Part shown: positions 1 to 7,544 of the stretch, in pieces
Numbering within the stretch: position 1 is the stretch's first letter
Layout: each line of letters opens with the position of its first letter
Assembly (NCBI GenBank): GCA_025061835.1
Contig: JANXAC010000009.1
Coordinates: 1-49,437, forward strand
Length of the DNA stretch: 49,437 nt
From: Spirochaetota bacterium
Lineage (GTDB): Bacteria > Spirochaetota > Brevinematia > DTOW01
Direction: 5' to 3'
The notes under the pieces: generated by a model
What the model saw: the letters and a program-made list of their open reading frames with translations, nothing else
Told to the model about the DNA's origin: nothing
Databases searched by the model: none
Program-made: the position numbers and the translations under genes

Positions 1-206
1 AGTAGTTTTATTTCACTTTTCAGTTCCTGGAACTCTGATCTTACTTCGCTTTTATCCGCTTTGGTTTCTGTTTTATCGTCAAGAGTTTTGTAGACATCGT
101 CATAGATAACTTCTGCTACAGTTTCAATCTGATCTTCTGAGAGAGTATCCTTGAGAGACTTCTTGAGTTTCTGCTTTATTTCTTCCTTTGTTATCACAAC
201 TGGCAT
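1..206 (-). CDS. Coiled-coil/membrane-anchor protein, tandem copy 1 (C-terminus outside window)
   Basis: This is the N-terminal part of a third copy of the coiled-coil gene found at 217-666 and 677-1126. Bases 1 to about 229 match 461 to about 689 base for base by eye, so it starts MPVVITKEE like its neighbour. The start is the ATG at 204-206, six bases after AGGAGG; a TTG two codons upstream directly abuts the ribosome binding site and is unlikely. The rest of the gene lies before base 1. Function unknown; see copy 2 for the complete protein. It is probably co-transcribed with copies 2 and 3, since only 10 bp separate the genes. Confidence 0.75.
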   Translation of the reverse strand, partial: MPVVITKEEIKQKLKKSLKDTLSEDQIETVAEVIYDDVYKTLDDKTETKADKSEVRSEFQELKSEIKL

Positions 207-216
207 ATCCAACCTC

Positions 217-666
217 CTAGGAGTTGAAGATTCTCAATAGAACTATGATAGTAGATAGAAACCCCATCCACGGAGAGACTATCCAGATAAGTAGGTTTAT
301 CTTCTTGTTCATATCCTCAAATCGCTTGTTCATATCCTCAAATCGCTTGTCAATGTAGTGAATGAGGTCTTCAAATCTTTTATCAATTGCTTCGAACCGC
401 TTATCGACTGCTTCAAACCTTTTGTTTATCATCTCAAATCCAATCTTCATAGTTTCGGCGAGTAGTTTTATTTCACTTTTCAGTTCCTGGAACTCTGATC
501 TTACTTCGCTTTTATCCGCTTTGGTTTCTGTTTTATCGTCAAGAGTTTTGTAGACATCGTCATAGATAACTTCTGCTACAGTTTCAATCTGATCTTCTGA
601 GAGAGTATCCTTGAGAGACTTCTTGAGTTTCTGCTTTATTTCTTCCTTTGTTATCACAACTGGCAT
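217..666 (-). CDS. Coiled-coil protein with C-terminal membrane anchor, tandem copy 2
   Basis: A 149-residue protein with a charged N-terminal segment (VITKEEIKQKLKKSLKDTL), a long predicted coiled coil, and near its C-terminus repeated 7-residue units of the form xKRFExx (MINKRFEAVDKRFEAIDKRF and further DKRFEDM units), followed by one hydrophobic segment (LLIWIVSPWMGFLSTIIVLL) ending at the C-terminus. The layout suggests a helical oligomer anchored by its tail in the inner membrane. It resembles the DUF1640-like or DUF3782 N-terminal coiled-coil proteins multiplied in many thermophiles; that family link is from memory. The ATG at 664-666 is chosen because AGGAGG lies six bases upstream, whereas the in-frame TTG at 670-672 touches the binding site. 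The upstream copy's TAG stop lies within CCTAGGAGG, so termination and re-initiation signals overlap. Function unknown. Confidence 0.75.
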   Translation of the reverse strand: MPVVITKEEIKQKLKKSLKDTLSEDQIETVAEVIYDDVYKTLDDKTETKADKSEVRSEFQELKSEIKLLAETMKIGFEMINKRFEAVDKRFEAIDKRFEDLIHYIDKRFEDMNKRFEDMNKKINLLIWIVSPWMGFLSTIIVLLRIFNS

Positions 667-676
667 ATCCAACCTC

Positions 677-1126
677 CTAGGAGTTGAATATTCTCAATAG
701 AACTGTGATGGTTGATAGAAGCCCCATCCACAGAGAGACTATCCAGATAAGTAGGTTTATCTTCTTGTTCATATCTTCAAACCGCTTGTTCATATCCTCA
801 AATCGCTTGTCAATGTAGTGAATGAGGTCTTCAAATCTTTTATCAATTGCTTCGAACCGCTTATCGACTGCTTCAAACCTTTTGTTTATCATCTCAAATC
901 CAATTTTCATAGTTTCGGCGAGTAGTTTTATTTCACTTTTCAGTTCCTGGAACTCTGATCTTACTTCGCTTTTATCCGCTTTGGTTTCTGTTTTATCATC
1001 AAGGGTTCTATAGACATCGTCATAGACTACCTCAACTACTACCTCAATCTGGTCTTCTGAAAGAGTGTCTTTTAGTGACCTTTTGAGTTTATCTCTTATC
1101 TCCTCTTTGGTTATCGTTGCTGGCAT
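677..1126 (-). CDS. Coiled-coil protein with C-terminal membrane anchor, tandem copy 3 (first gene of the unit)
   Basis: A 149-residue paralogue of the gene at 217-666. From about residue 45 to the C-terminus the two proteins are nearly identical, including the KRFE heptads and the tail anchor; the first 45 residues differ at many positions (MPATITKEEIRDKLKRSLKD against MPVVITKEEIKQKLKKSLKD). This pattern suggests recent duplication plus gene conversion of the 3' part, with the promoter-proximal 5' end left unhomogenised. The ATG at 1124-1126 follows GGGAG at good spacing; a further in-frame ATG at 1151-1153 lies upstream of the predicted transcription start and is rejected. The gene heads the tandem unit, transcribed from the promoter at 1144-1173. 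Function unknown. Confidence 0.75.
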   Translation of the reverse strand: MPATITKEEIRDKLKRSLKDTLSEDQIEVVVEVVYDDVYRTLDDKTETKADKSEVRSEFQELKSEIKLLAETMKIGFEMINKRFEAVDKRFEAIDKRFEDLIHYIDKRFEDMNKRFEDMNKKINLLIWIVSLWMGLLSTITVLLRIFNS

Positions 1127-1143
1127 TACCTTCTCCCTAAGAA

Positions 1144-1173
1144 AATATAACAAACGAATGTTGTTGTTTTCAA
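1144..1173 (-). promoter_or_regulatory. Promoter of the coiled-coil gene array
   Basis: On the minus strand TTGAAA (1168-1173), an 18-bp spacer and TATATT (1144-1149) form a sigma70-type promoter. Transcription would start near 1137, giving an 11-nt or so leader that contains the GGGAG ribosome binding site and excludes the upstream ATG at 1151-1153. Confidence 0.6.
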
Positions 1174-1274
1174 CAAGTCCAGTTATAAATAGGTAATATG
1201 TGAAGTTAATGACGAAATAATCTCAGATTTTTGGACTTTAATTTACTAACACACAGACTTATCTATAGAGGTAA

Positions 1275-1305
1275 TTGTCACTGTCAGAAATGTATTATTT
1301 ATAAT
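1275..1305 (+). promoter_or_regulatory. Promoter of the 1313 operon, leaderless type
   Basis: TATAAT at 1300-1305 lies only seven bases before the ATG at 1313; a weaker -35 (TTGTCA, 1275-1280) is 19 bp upstream. No Shine-Dalgarno precedes the ATG, so the transcript should begin at or next to the start codon. Confidence 0.5.
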
Positions 1306-1312
1306 AACTACT

Positions 1313-2476
1313 ATGCGAGATTGTGTTGTTATCACTATACCTCCTATTAACCTAGCAAATTTCTTGTCGTTATCAGAGGATAGAAGTTTTCACGAGATTT
1401 ATGTTGCCGGCAGATTTAAGGTAATAGATTGGCTAATAGGTAATTTTGAAAGGTTAGGAATTGAAGATTTTGTTGTTATAACTAACAATCCATCAGTTAA
1501 AGAACACATAATCTTGTCTTGGGATAATATAAGGTTTGTCTTGCTTATAAAGGTTGAGGATTACTTCAAGTTTGATTATGCTAACTTCGGTGTAGGACAA
1601 TATATTAGGCAGTTTTCAAACAGTGATAGGAATTACTTTGATTTAGAGAACTTTCTGTATCAAAACTACAAAAAAGTTTTCTGGGCTATCGGATACCCAA
1701 TATGGTTTCCGCTTGATGATTACTATCACGATATAAGGAACTTGTCAGTTGGTCTTATGTATTCAAGGATAGGCAATATACAGTATTACCATACTGGTGT
1801 ATTCTCACAGAGATACTTCTCTGAACTTTTTGAAGCGATAAAGAATGAAACCTTCAATACTTTCATTCAGTTATACAAGGAACACAACTCTTACGAGGTT
1901 AAGTATTTCATCTTCTACCCATTCTCAAATCTAAAGGAATACTTTAAGATGAACTTGAGTATATTGGATATTAAAATCATAAATGAGTTTGAAGTAATAT
2001 TCGGTAAGTATCCGATAAGGTCTAAATCAAGATACCTTAACCCTGCTGTTATAGGAAGACATGGTAAGTTTATAAACTCTCTGATAGGTGATGAATCGTT
2101 TGTGGATGGCGTAGTAGAAAATAGTATAGTATGCCCAAATGTGAGGATTGAAAAGGATACTAAGGTTAGGAATGCGATAATATACCCTGGCAACTGGATA
2201 GGTAAAGGAGTGGAGATGAATAATGTAGTCATTGATGAGACTACGATATCTTTGAAGTTTGCTAACATATCTGATGAGTGCGTTCTGGGAGGTAAAGGAT
2301 TAGGTGCTCCTAATACAAGATACCCTTCTATTATGAATTTTGATGCTACACTGATAGGTAAAAATGTCATACTTCCTAGAAAGACACAGGTTAGTTTGAA
2401 TGCTTATATTCCATCAAACATTGATGTAAGCAAACTGAAACTAGGAAAACATATAAAGAGTAGCACAGTCTTTTGA
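1313..2476 (+). CDS. GlgC/GlgD-like nucleotidyltransferase-fold protein, probably catalytically degenerate
   Basis: A 387-residue protein with the architecture of bacterial ADP-glucose pyrophosphorylase: an N-terminal nucleotidyltransferase domain and a C-terminal left-handed beta-helix. Recognisable blocks are AGRFKVIDWLIGNFERLGI near residues 32-50 (GlgC has GGKFRIIDFALSN) and PIRSKSRYLNPAVIG followed by hexapeptide-type repeats (VVENSIVCPNVRIEKDT, then the VVIDE block) after about residue 225. The N-terminal glycine-rich loop GGxGTRL, which binds nucleotide and catalyses transfer, is absent: the protein begins MRDCVVITIPPINLANFLSL. It is therefore more like a regulatory GlgD-type subunit than an active GlgC. 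It heads an operon with hisA (7-bp gap), ribF and pyrK, which gives no glycogen context, although two GH13 enzymes are encoded elsewhere in the window. No active GlgC is present here. Confidence 0.75.
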   Translation: MRDCVVITIPPINLANFLSLSEDRSFHEIYVAGRFKVIDWLIGNFERLGIEDFVVITNNPSVKEHIILSWDNIRFVLLIKVEDYFKFDYANFGVGQYIRQFSNSDRNYFDLENFLYQNYKKVFWAIGYPIWFPLDDYYHDIRNLSVGLMYSRIGNIQYYHTGVFSQRYFSELFEAIKNETFNTFIQLYKEHNSYEVKYFIFYPFSNLKEYFKMNLSILDIKIINEFEVIFGKYPIRSKSRYLNPAVIGRHGKFINSLIGDESFVDGVVENSIVCPNVRIEKDTKVRNAIIYPGNWIGKGVEMNNVVIDETTISLKFANISDECVLGGKGLGAPNTRYPSIMNFDATLIGKNVILPRKTQVSLNAYIPSNIDVSKLKLGKHIKSSTVF

Positions 2477-2483
2477 GGTAGTT

Positions 2484-3443
2484 ATGAAGTTAGTTATACC
2501 TGCGATTGACATATACGAAGGAAAGGTTGTAAGGCTTACAAAAGGGGACTTCTCTCAACAAACCGTGTATTCTGAAAATCCACTTGAATTTGTAAAATTC
2601 TTTGTATCAAAGGGCTTCAAGAGAATACACATTGTTGACTTGAACGCTGCTAAAACTGGTGAGATTAAAATACTAGGCTTGCTCAAGGAGATAAAGAAGG
2701 AACATCCAGAAACTATCATTCAGTTTGGTGGTGGCGTTAGGTCTTACAATACCGCACTAGAACTAGTAAATATAGGTGTGGATTTTGTTGTCATAGGGAC
2801 GATGTTTGTTAAAAATCCAGAAGAGTTTAGAAGAGTTATAAAAGATTTTAGGCAAAAGGTAATACTGTCATTGGATGTTAATTCAGAAACAGTTGTGATA
2901 CAAGGTTGGCAGTCGCAAACAAATGTCTCAATAAAAGAAGGGATTGAGAGAGCATTGAAAACAGGTGTTTTAAGAATAATGATTACTGATACAACTAGAG
3001 ATGGAACTCTTTTAGGACCTGATATAAACTTCATAAAATCTCTTTTAGACACGGTTAAAAGTGTTTATATGAGTATCTTGATAGACGAAATTATTAATAC
3101 TGAAACTTTCAGAAATACGCTAAATCAAGGTATTGATATGATCACTAGAAGTATAAACAGTTTTATGGATACTCTAAAGAGTAAGTATTCTGGGAGCTAT
3201 GAGTTGAAACAGAAGATTGAGGAGTATGATAAAAGCCTAAGTGAATACAAAGAATCTCTAAAAGACTCCATTCCTTGGGGAGTGTTACTTAAAAAGTATC
3301 CAAAACCTTTAGTCATAGTTTCTGGCGGGATTTCTAGCGATGTTGATATTGAGGAGATAATGGAAATAGATAATGGTTTTCTTGAAGGAATAGTTGTGGG
3401 GAAGAGTATATATGAAGGGAGAATATCATCATTCAACAGATAG
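2484..3443 (+). CDS. hisA: HisA, ProFAR isomerase, with a ~75-residue insertion
   Basis: HisA is a TIM-barrel isomerase that opens the ribose ring of ProFAR in histidine synthesis. Diagnostic blocks are PAIDIYEGKVVRL with catalytic Asp9, the phosphate-binding FGGGVRS (81-87) and VVIGT (102-106), Asp131 in ILSLDVNSETVVIQGWQ, TRDGTLLGPD (171-180), IVSGGISS (278-285) and GIVVGKSIYEG. The usual length is 240-250 residues; this one is 319. The surplus is a lysine-, serine- and tyrosine-rich helical stretch of about residues 196-272 between beta/alpha units 6 and 7. The reading frame is intact and the flanking barrel motifs are kept, so it looks like a genuine insertion rather than an error. GAGGTAG precedes the ATG. 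The reading frame ends 43 bp before the preferred ribF start. Confidence 0.85.
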   Translation: MKLVIPAIDIYEGKVVRLTKGDFSQQTVYSENPLEFVKFFVSKGFKRIHIVDLNAAKTGEIKILGLLKEIKKEHPETIIQFGGGVRSYNTALELVNIGVDFVVIGTMFVKNPEEFRRVIKDFRQKVILSLDVNSETVVIQGWQSQTNVSIKEGIERALKTGVLRIMITDTTRDGTLLGPDINFIKSLLDTVKSVYMSILIDEIINTETFRNTLNQGIDMITRSINSFMDTLKSKYSGSYELKQKIEEYDKSLSEYKESLKDSIPWGVLLKKYPKPLVIVSGGISSDVDIEEIMEIDNGFLEGIVVGKSIYEGRISSFNR

Positions 3444-3486
3444 AAATATTCTTGATAGGACAGGTTTATTCTTCACTCCTACGAAA

Positions 3487-4425
3487 ATGGAAGTAATTAG
3501 GGATATAAGAAAGATACCTAGAATGAAAAGGACTGCACTGTCAATAGGTGTTTTTGACGGAGTTCATATAGGTCATAGGAAGATAATTACTAGTTCAAAG
3601 GAGAAATCAATATGTTCAAAGAAAGATGATTCTGAGTGTTATGTATGTGTTTTAACATTCCAAAATCACCCTGACTGGTTAAGGACAAAAACAATATCAC
3701 CTAGGCTTATATCGCCTCCTTACTACAAGCTTGAGGTCTTTGAAAAAGAATTTAACATTGATAAAACATTTTTCATAAAATTTTCACCTGCAATTCAGAG
3801 GATGGAACCTGAAGAGTTTATAGAACTTCTAGTCTCAAAAATAGACCAACTTGATATTTTCGTTGGATACAACTTTAGGTTTGGATATCAAGCAAAAGGT
3901 GATACTGATTTTCTAATAAGGAATGCAACGAAATTTGGATATAGACCATTCATAGCGGATGAGATAACATATAACGGGTTTAAGGTTAGTAGCACCAACA
4001 TAAGGAGATTGATACACAGTGGTGATATAGATCTAGCAAACCAATTACTTCAAAGGAGGTTTTTCTTGGAGAGTAAAGTTATAAAAGGAAAGGGACTTGG
4101 CAAGGAAATAGGTTTTCCAACTGCAAACATAAGGAGTAGGGTTCAGATTTATCCGCCCTCTGGTGTCTATGGAACTGTAACTGAAGTTGACGGAAATAAG
4201 TATAAGAGTGTCACACATGTCGGAGAATCGTTTGCGTTCGGTGGAGATCCTGGTGATGTTGAGACACACATAATAGATTTTGAAGGAGATATTTATAACA
4301 AGAGAATAAGAGTCCACTTTTGTAAATTTCTAGGTGAAACTAAATTTGTAAGTTCTCTTAACGAACTAAGAAAAGTCATAAAAGAATATGTTGATATGTG
4401 GAGAAATGAGGAGGTTGAGATTTGA
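3487..4425 (+). CDS. ribF: RibF, bifunctional riboflavin kinase / FAD synthetase
   Basis: RibF phosphorylates riboflavin to FMN and adenylates FMN to FAD. The N-terminal FMN adenylyltransferase domain shows LSIGVFDGVHIGHRKII (the HIGH signature), the FVGYNFRFGYQAKGD block and SSTNIRRL; the C-terminal flavokinase domain shows GKGLGKEIGFPTANI, PPSGVYGT and ETHIIDF. Both catalytic domains appear complete. The frame is open upstream to 3394, with an ATG at 3412 that would overlap hisA by 32 bp. I prefer the ATG at 3487 (MEVIRDIRKIPRMKRTALSI) because it matches where RibF proteins begin; there is no clear ribosome binding site at either. It shares the operon with pyrK, whose product needs both FAD and FMN-type flavin chemistry, and overlaps it by 4 bp. 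Confidence 0.87.
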   Translation: MEVIRDIRKIPRMKRTALSIGVFDGVHIGHRKIITSSKEKSICSKKDDSECYVCVLTFQNHPDWLRTKTISPRLISPPYYKLEVFEKEFNIDKTFFIKFSPAIQRMEPEEFIELLVSKIDQLDIFVGYNFRFGYQAKGDTDFLIRNATKFGYRPFIADEITYNGFKVSSTNIRRLIHSGDIDLANQLLQRRFFLESKVIKGKGLGKEIGFPTANIRSRVQIYPPSGVYGTVTEVDGNKYKSVTHVGESFAFGGDPGDVETHIIDFEGDIYNKRIRVHFCKFLGETKFVSSLNELRKVIKEYVDMWRNEEVEI

Positions 4426-5189
4426 TAATAAGAACACAAAAGATATTTGATGAAGAGTGCTTAATAACTAATATACAAACTCTTGGTGGGTATTTTGAGA
4501 TTACCTTTGAGTCAGGTAACATATCAAGTAGCATTCTTCCTGGACAATTTGTAAATGTGAAATTGAGGGCTCCCCTTATAAGAAGACCATTTACACTATT
4601 TGACAAGACGAATGGAAAGTTTTCAATACTAGTTAAGGTTGTTGGTGTAGGAACAGAGGAACTTTCAAGGATGAAAGTAGGTCAGAGTTTAAGTATTCTT
4701 GGACCTTTAGGAAACTCTGTGTTTGATTTTGGGCTTCAAGAAGAGGATAGTATAGATCTCGTTGCAGGTGGGGTAGGGATAGCGAATATGCTCATAGTCG
4801 CTAAGTATTTGAGAAGCGAGGGTAGAAAAATTAGGTTATTCTGGGGTGTTAGAACAAAAGATGAGTATTTTGAAAAAGATTTTGAATACTTTGATGAAAT
4901 CTTTATAAGTTCTAACGATGGTAGTATAGGTGAGAGGGGGTTTATAACGCAAGTCTTTGAAAGACATTACGAGGGTGGGGTAGTGTATGCTTGCGGTCCT
5001 ATGCCTATGCTCAGTGCTCTTTCAAGATTACCTAAACTTGATGCAAGTAGAACCATACTCTCTCTTGAGACATTTATGGGATGTGGAATTGGTATATGTT
5101 ACGGATGTAATGTGAGAACGAGAGATGATGGATATATACTAGTTTGTAAAGAAGGTCCTAATATCCTACTAAAAAACATACTGGTCTAA
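4422..5189 (+). CDS. pyrK: PyrK-type dihydroorotate dehydrogenase electron-transfer subunit
   Basis: A 255-residue ferredoxin reductase-like protein that passes electrons from class 1B dihydroorotate dehydrogenase (PyrD) through FAD and a [2Fe-2S] cluster to NAD+. Visible features are the FAD-binding RRPFTLFD, the NAD-binding GGVGIANMLIVAKYL and ACGPMPML, and cysteines 221, 226, 229 and 242 in MGCGIGICYGC...LVC, the spacing expected of PyrK. The start is a TTG at 4422, six bases after GAGGAGG inside the ribF tail, with a 4-bp TTGA overlap that implies translational coupling. The usual partner pyrD is not in the window. A distant ferredoxin-NADP reductase role is possible but the cysteine pattern favours PyrK. 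Confidence 0.85.
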   Translation: MIIRTQKIFDEECLITNIQTLGGYFEITFESGNISSSILPGQFVNVKLRAPLIRRPFTLFDKTNGKFSILVKVVGVGTEELSRMKVGQSLSILGPLGNSVFDFGLQEEDSIDLVAGGVGIANMLIVAKYLRSEGRKIRLFWGVRTKDEYFEKDFEYFDEIFISSNDGSIGERGFITQVFERHYEGGVVYACGPMPMLSALSRLPKLDASRTILSLETFMGCGIGICYGCNVRTRDDGYILVCKEGPNILLKNILV

Positions 5190-5288
5190 CATCTTTGTGT
5201 TATCTATCAAGAATATAAATCTAAGAAAATCATTCAAGTGAAATTTATTGAGATATGTATTCTTTTGTTACAAGAAGACTTCAAGGTT

Positions 5289-6545
5289 TTAGTGTATTCT
5301 ATTGACGAAGACTTTTATACCTGCTCTCGGTATCTCAACTTCGTAGAACCTTGGCACTACTATGTTATACATCACATCAATTACATCATAATAGCCCATA
5401 ACCTGTGTGAAGTCAATGTATCTTTTCACTTTACGACTGGTGTTTCTATTCACTACGAACATAGCTACCTGATCCGTGTATTTACCTCGTTTTATGAACA
5501 TACTTACATCATCATCTATACTGACGAATTCTACGGACTTACCTTCCTCTCTAAGAATCTGGTGTTTTGATTTAACATCTATAACATATCTTATAAACTT
5601 TGAGATATCGTAGGATGGTATCTCCCAGTCATTCGGTGTTGTTGAAACAACATCAAGTTTTTTCTTAAAACCAAATTCAAATCCAACGGGTATCATAACA
5701 CCTTCATTTATGAAGGCTGTGAATATGAACCTCTGCTTTATTCTCATTAGATCCTCTTCATATTCTTCCGATATTCTTGGGGTATCGTGAGACTCTGGGA
5801 ATGCTACTGATGATGAGTATCTAGCAAAGATAGGATACTGTTCTACAAACCATGATTCAGTATAGTTCCACCATTTTGCACTACTGAATACATAGTCAAA
5901 CCCTGACTTCGTAACTTCAACATTCTTGTCAAAAGGACCTCCAAGTATTTCTGCCATAAACTTGACATCCGGCTTCTTTGACTTTGCAGATTTTATTACA
6001 AACTCCCATAGTTCAGTAGGAACATTGTATGCATAATCACACCTAAAACCATCAACTCCAAGTTCTATATACCACTCTACCAGATCCTTCCAATAATTCC
6101 AAAGGTTTATCTTATCAGGAGAACCTTCATTATCTATCTCCGCAAGATCTCCCCACTCAACCCAGATGCCATTATCCCAAGCGCCTGGTCTTTTTACATC
6201 TCCATCTTCTCTCAGTTTATACCAATTCTTGTGTTTCTCAATTAACACAGAGTCAATAGCAGTGTGATTGAGTATTAAGTCAACCATTACTTTCATACCT
6301 TTTATCTTGCATTCTTTTATAAAGTTTCTGAATTGGTTTTCCGGTGACTCTTTTGAATTCTTATCAACAAATAATGGATTAAACTTGTAATGGTCCTTTA
6401 CTGAATACAAGCTACCAGAAAACCCAGGATAAGAGACAGGGTTTATGTATATCCAATCCACACCTAGTTCCTTTATTCTATCAAGGTCCTCTATCCACTT
6501 GCTAAAAGGTCCATAAATTCTAGGAAACAGATTATAGACAAACAT
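5289..6545 (-). CDS. GH13 alpha-amylase-family enzyme, GlgE-like catalytic domain
   Basis: A 418-residue cytoplasmic (no signal peptide) GH13 (beta/alpha)8-barrel protein. All three catalytic acids are present: nucleophile Asp170 in GFRCDYA, acid/base Glu199 in FMAEILG and Asp254 in FPESHDTPR; DLILNHT (89-95) is conserved region I. The start YNLFPRIYG and the HKNWYKLREDG/LWNYW region recall maltosyltransferase GlgE, but the N-terminal and other domains of full GlgE (about 650-700 residues) are missing, so substrate and reaction are uncertain. GGGAGG precedes the ATG. It follows tsf by 29 bp and is probably co-transcribed with it, an unusual pairing. It ends tail-to-tail with pyrK. Confidence 0.8.
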   Translation of the reverse strand: MFVYNLFPRIYGPFSKWIEDLDRIKELGVDWIYINPVSYPGFSGSLYSVKDHYKFNPLFVDKNSKESPENQFRNFIKECKIKGMKVMVDLILNHTAIDSVLIEKHKNWYKLREDGDVKRPGAWDNGIWVEWGDLAEIDNEGSPDKINLWNYWKDLVEWYIELGVDGFRCDYAYNVPTELWEFVIKSAKSKKPDVKFMAEILGGPFDKNVEVTKSGFDYVFSSAKWWNYTESWFVEQYPIFARYSSSVAFPESHDTPRISEEYEEDLMRIKQRFIFTAFINEGVMIPVGFEFGFKKKLDVVSTTPNDWEIPSYDISKFIRYVIDVKSKHQILREEGKSVEFVSIDDDVSMFIKRGKYTDQVAMFVVNRNTSRKVKRYIDFTQVMGYYDVIDVMYNIVVPRFYEVEIPRAGIKVFVNRIH

Positions 6546-6574
6546 TTATTATCCTCCCTATACAACAAGTTTTT

Positions 6575-7402
6575 CTACCCTCCAATTTGAAACCGATAAA
6601 ACTTAACAATCTCAAAGTCCCGTGATTTTCTTTTCTTGTAGTCATTTATAAAATCCTTAACCTTTTTCTCACCTTTTTCATCTTTTATGAATGTTTGTTC
6701 ATAGAGGCATATCTCGGAATATAGCTTTGATAGTTTACCTTGCGCTGCTTTTTCGGCTATGTTTTCAGGTTTGCCAAGTTCAACAAATTCTTTGATGTAT
6801 TCTTTTTTCTTTTCCTCAACAAACGAAGGATCAAGATCTTCAACCTTGACAACCTGTGGTCCCATCGCAGCAACCTGTAAAGATATATCGTGTAGCAATG
6901 CTATAGCCTCGTTATCAGAAGTGTCAATCTTACCCTCAACAACAACACCAAGCTTATCTCCATGCTGGTAGGTGTCAAAAGTATTACCTTCCGTAAGTTT
7001 GAATATTTCCCATCTCTTCACGACTATGTTCTCTCCAAACTTCATAACTGCTTCTTTTCTACTATTCTCAATTTCATCATTTGTAGATGTTATGTTCTTT
7101 TGGAATATTGTTTTTGCTAGATTTTTAACGAATAGTCTAAACTCTTCGTTTCTTGCTACGAAGTCCGTTTCACAATTGACTTCTAATATGATACCCTTGT
7201 CTTCTTCTATATGTATGTAAATCAGACCTTCGTTCGCCTGTCTTTCTGATTTTTTCTCCGCTGCTGCGAAACCTTTCTCTCTAAGTATTTTCACTGCTCT
7301 CTCAATATCACCTTTACTCTCCTCTAGAGCTTTCTTACAGTCCATCAATCCTGCTCCTGTTCTATCTTTTAGTTGCTTTACCAGTTCCATATTTATAGCC
7401 AT
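6575..7402 (-). CDS. tsf: Elongation factor Ts
   Basis: EF-Ts releases GDP from EF-Tu so that it can be recharged with GTP. The 275-residue protein has the N-terminal UBA-like region (LVKQLKDRTGAGLMDCKKAL, first 25 residues or so), the NEGLIYIHIEEDKGIILEVN strand region and the signature CETDFVARNEEF, and continues through a full dimerisation domain. AGGAGG lies six bases before the ATG and a strong promoter sits at 7428-7457. rpsB, the usual upstream partner, is not adjacent: prfA is divergent instead, and a GH13 gene lies downstream. Confidence 0.95.
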   Translation of the reverse strand: MAINMELVKQLKDRTGAGLMDCKKALEESKGDIERAVKILREKGFAAAEKKSERQANEGLIYIHIEEDKGIILEVNCETDFVARNEEFRLFVKNLAKTIFQKNITSTNDEIENSRKEAVMKFGENIVVKRWEIFKLTEGNTFDTYQHGDKLGVVVEGKIDTSDNEAIALLHDISLQVAAMGPQVVKVEDLDPSFVEEKKKEYIKEFVELGKPENIAEKAAQGKLSKLYSEICLYEQTFIKDEKGEKKVKDFINDYKKRKSRDFEIVKFYRFQIGG

Positions 7403-7427
7403 AAAGAGCCTCCTAAATTTTCAAAAG

Positions 7428-7457
7428 ATTATAAAATATGAATAAAAGGTCTTTCAA
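7428..7457 (-). promoter_or_regulatory. Promoter of tsf
   Basis: Minus-strand TTGAAA (7452-7457), 18-bp spacer and TATAAT (7428-7433). The predicted leader is about 20 nt and includes AGGAGG, so this is a conventional promoter, in contrast to the divergent prfA promoter 50 bp away. Confidence 0.7.
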
Positions 7458-7506
7458 AAAGGTTTATCTGAAGCTAATAAATTCCAAAATTTGAGAGTCA
7501 TAGTAT

Positions 7507-7534
7507 TTGAGAGTGAAATTTGAATTTGTATAAT
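7507..7534 (+). promoter_or_regulatory. Promoter of prfA, very short leader
   Basis: TTGAGA (7507-7512), 16-bp spacer and TATAAT (7529-7534), ending ten bases before the prfA ATG. Transcription should start about four bases before the start codon, leaving no room for a ribosome binding site, and none is visible. Confidence 0.65.
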
Positions 7535-7544
7535 ATTAATTGGT

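Larger units (their letters stand above)
1..1126 (-). repeat. Tandem 460-bp gene-sized repeat (at least 2.5 units)
   Basis: The block beginning AGTAGTTTTATTTCAC occurs at 1, 461 and 921, so the unit is exactly 460 bp and covers a whole gene plus its 10-bp spacer. Units 1 and 2 are identical over the visible 220 bp or so; unit 3 diverges over its last 120 bp (about 1006-1126). The array runs off the left edge, so the copy number is unknown. Confidence 0.9.

Noticed and set aside
362-553. 63-residue plus-strand open frame, repeated identically at 822-1013
   Set aside because: It is the antisense shadow of the coiled-coil genes; its repetition reflects the 460-bp array, and it has no start signals.
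1-1126. CRISPR-like or mobile-element interpretation of the repeats
   Set aside because: The repeat unit is a whole gene with a 10-bp spacer; no short direct repeats with unique spacers, terminal inverted repeats or transposase are present.
5238-5570. 110-residue plus-strand frame after pyrK
   Set aside because: Mostly antisense to the end of the GH13 gene; composition not protein-like and no ribosome binding site.
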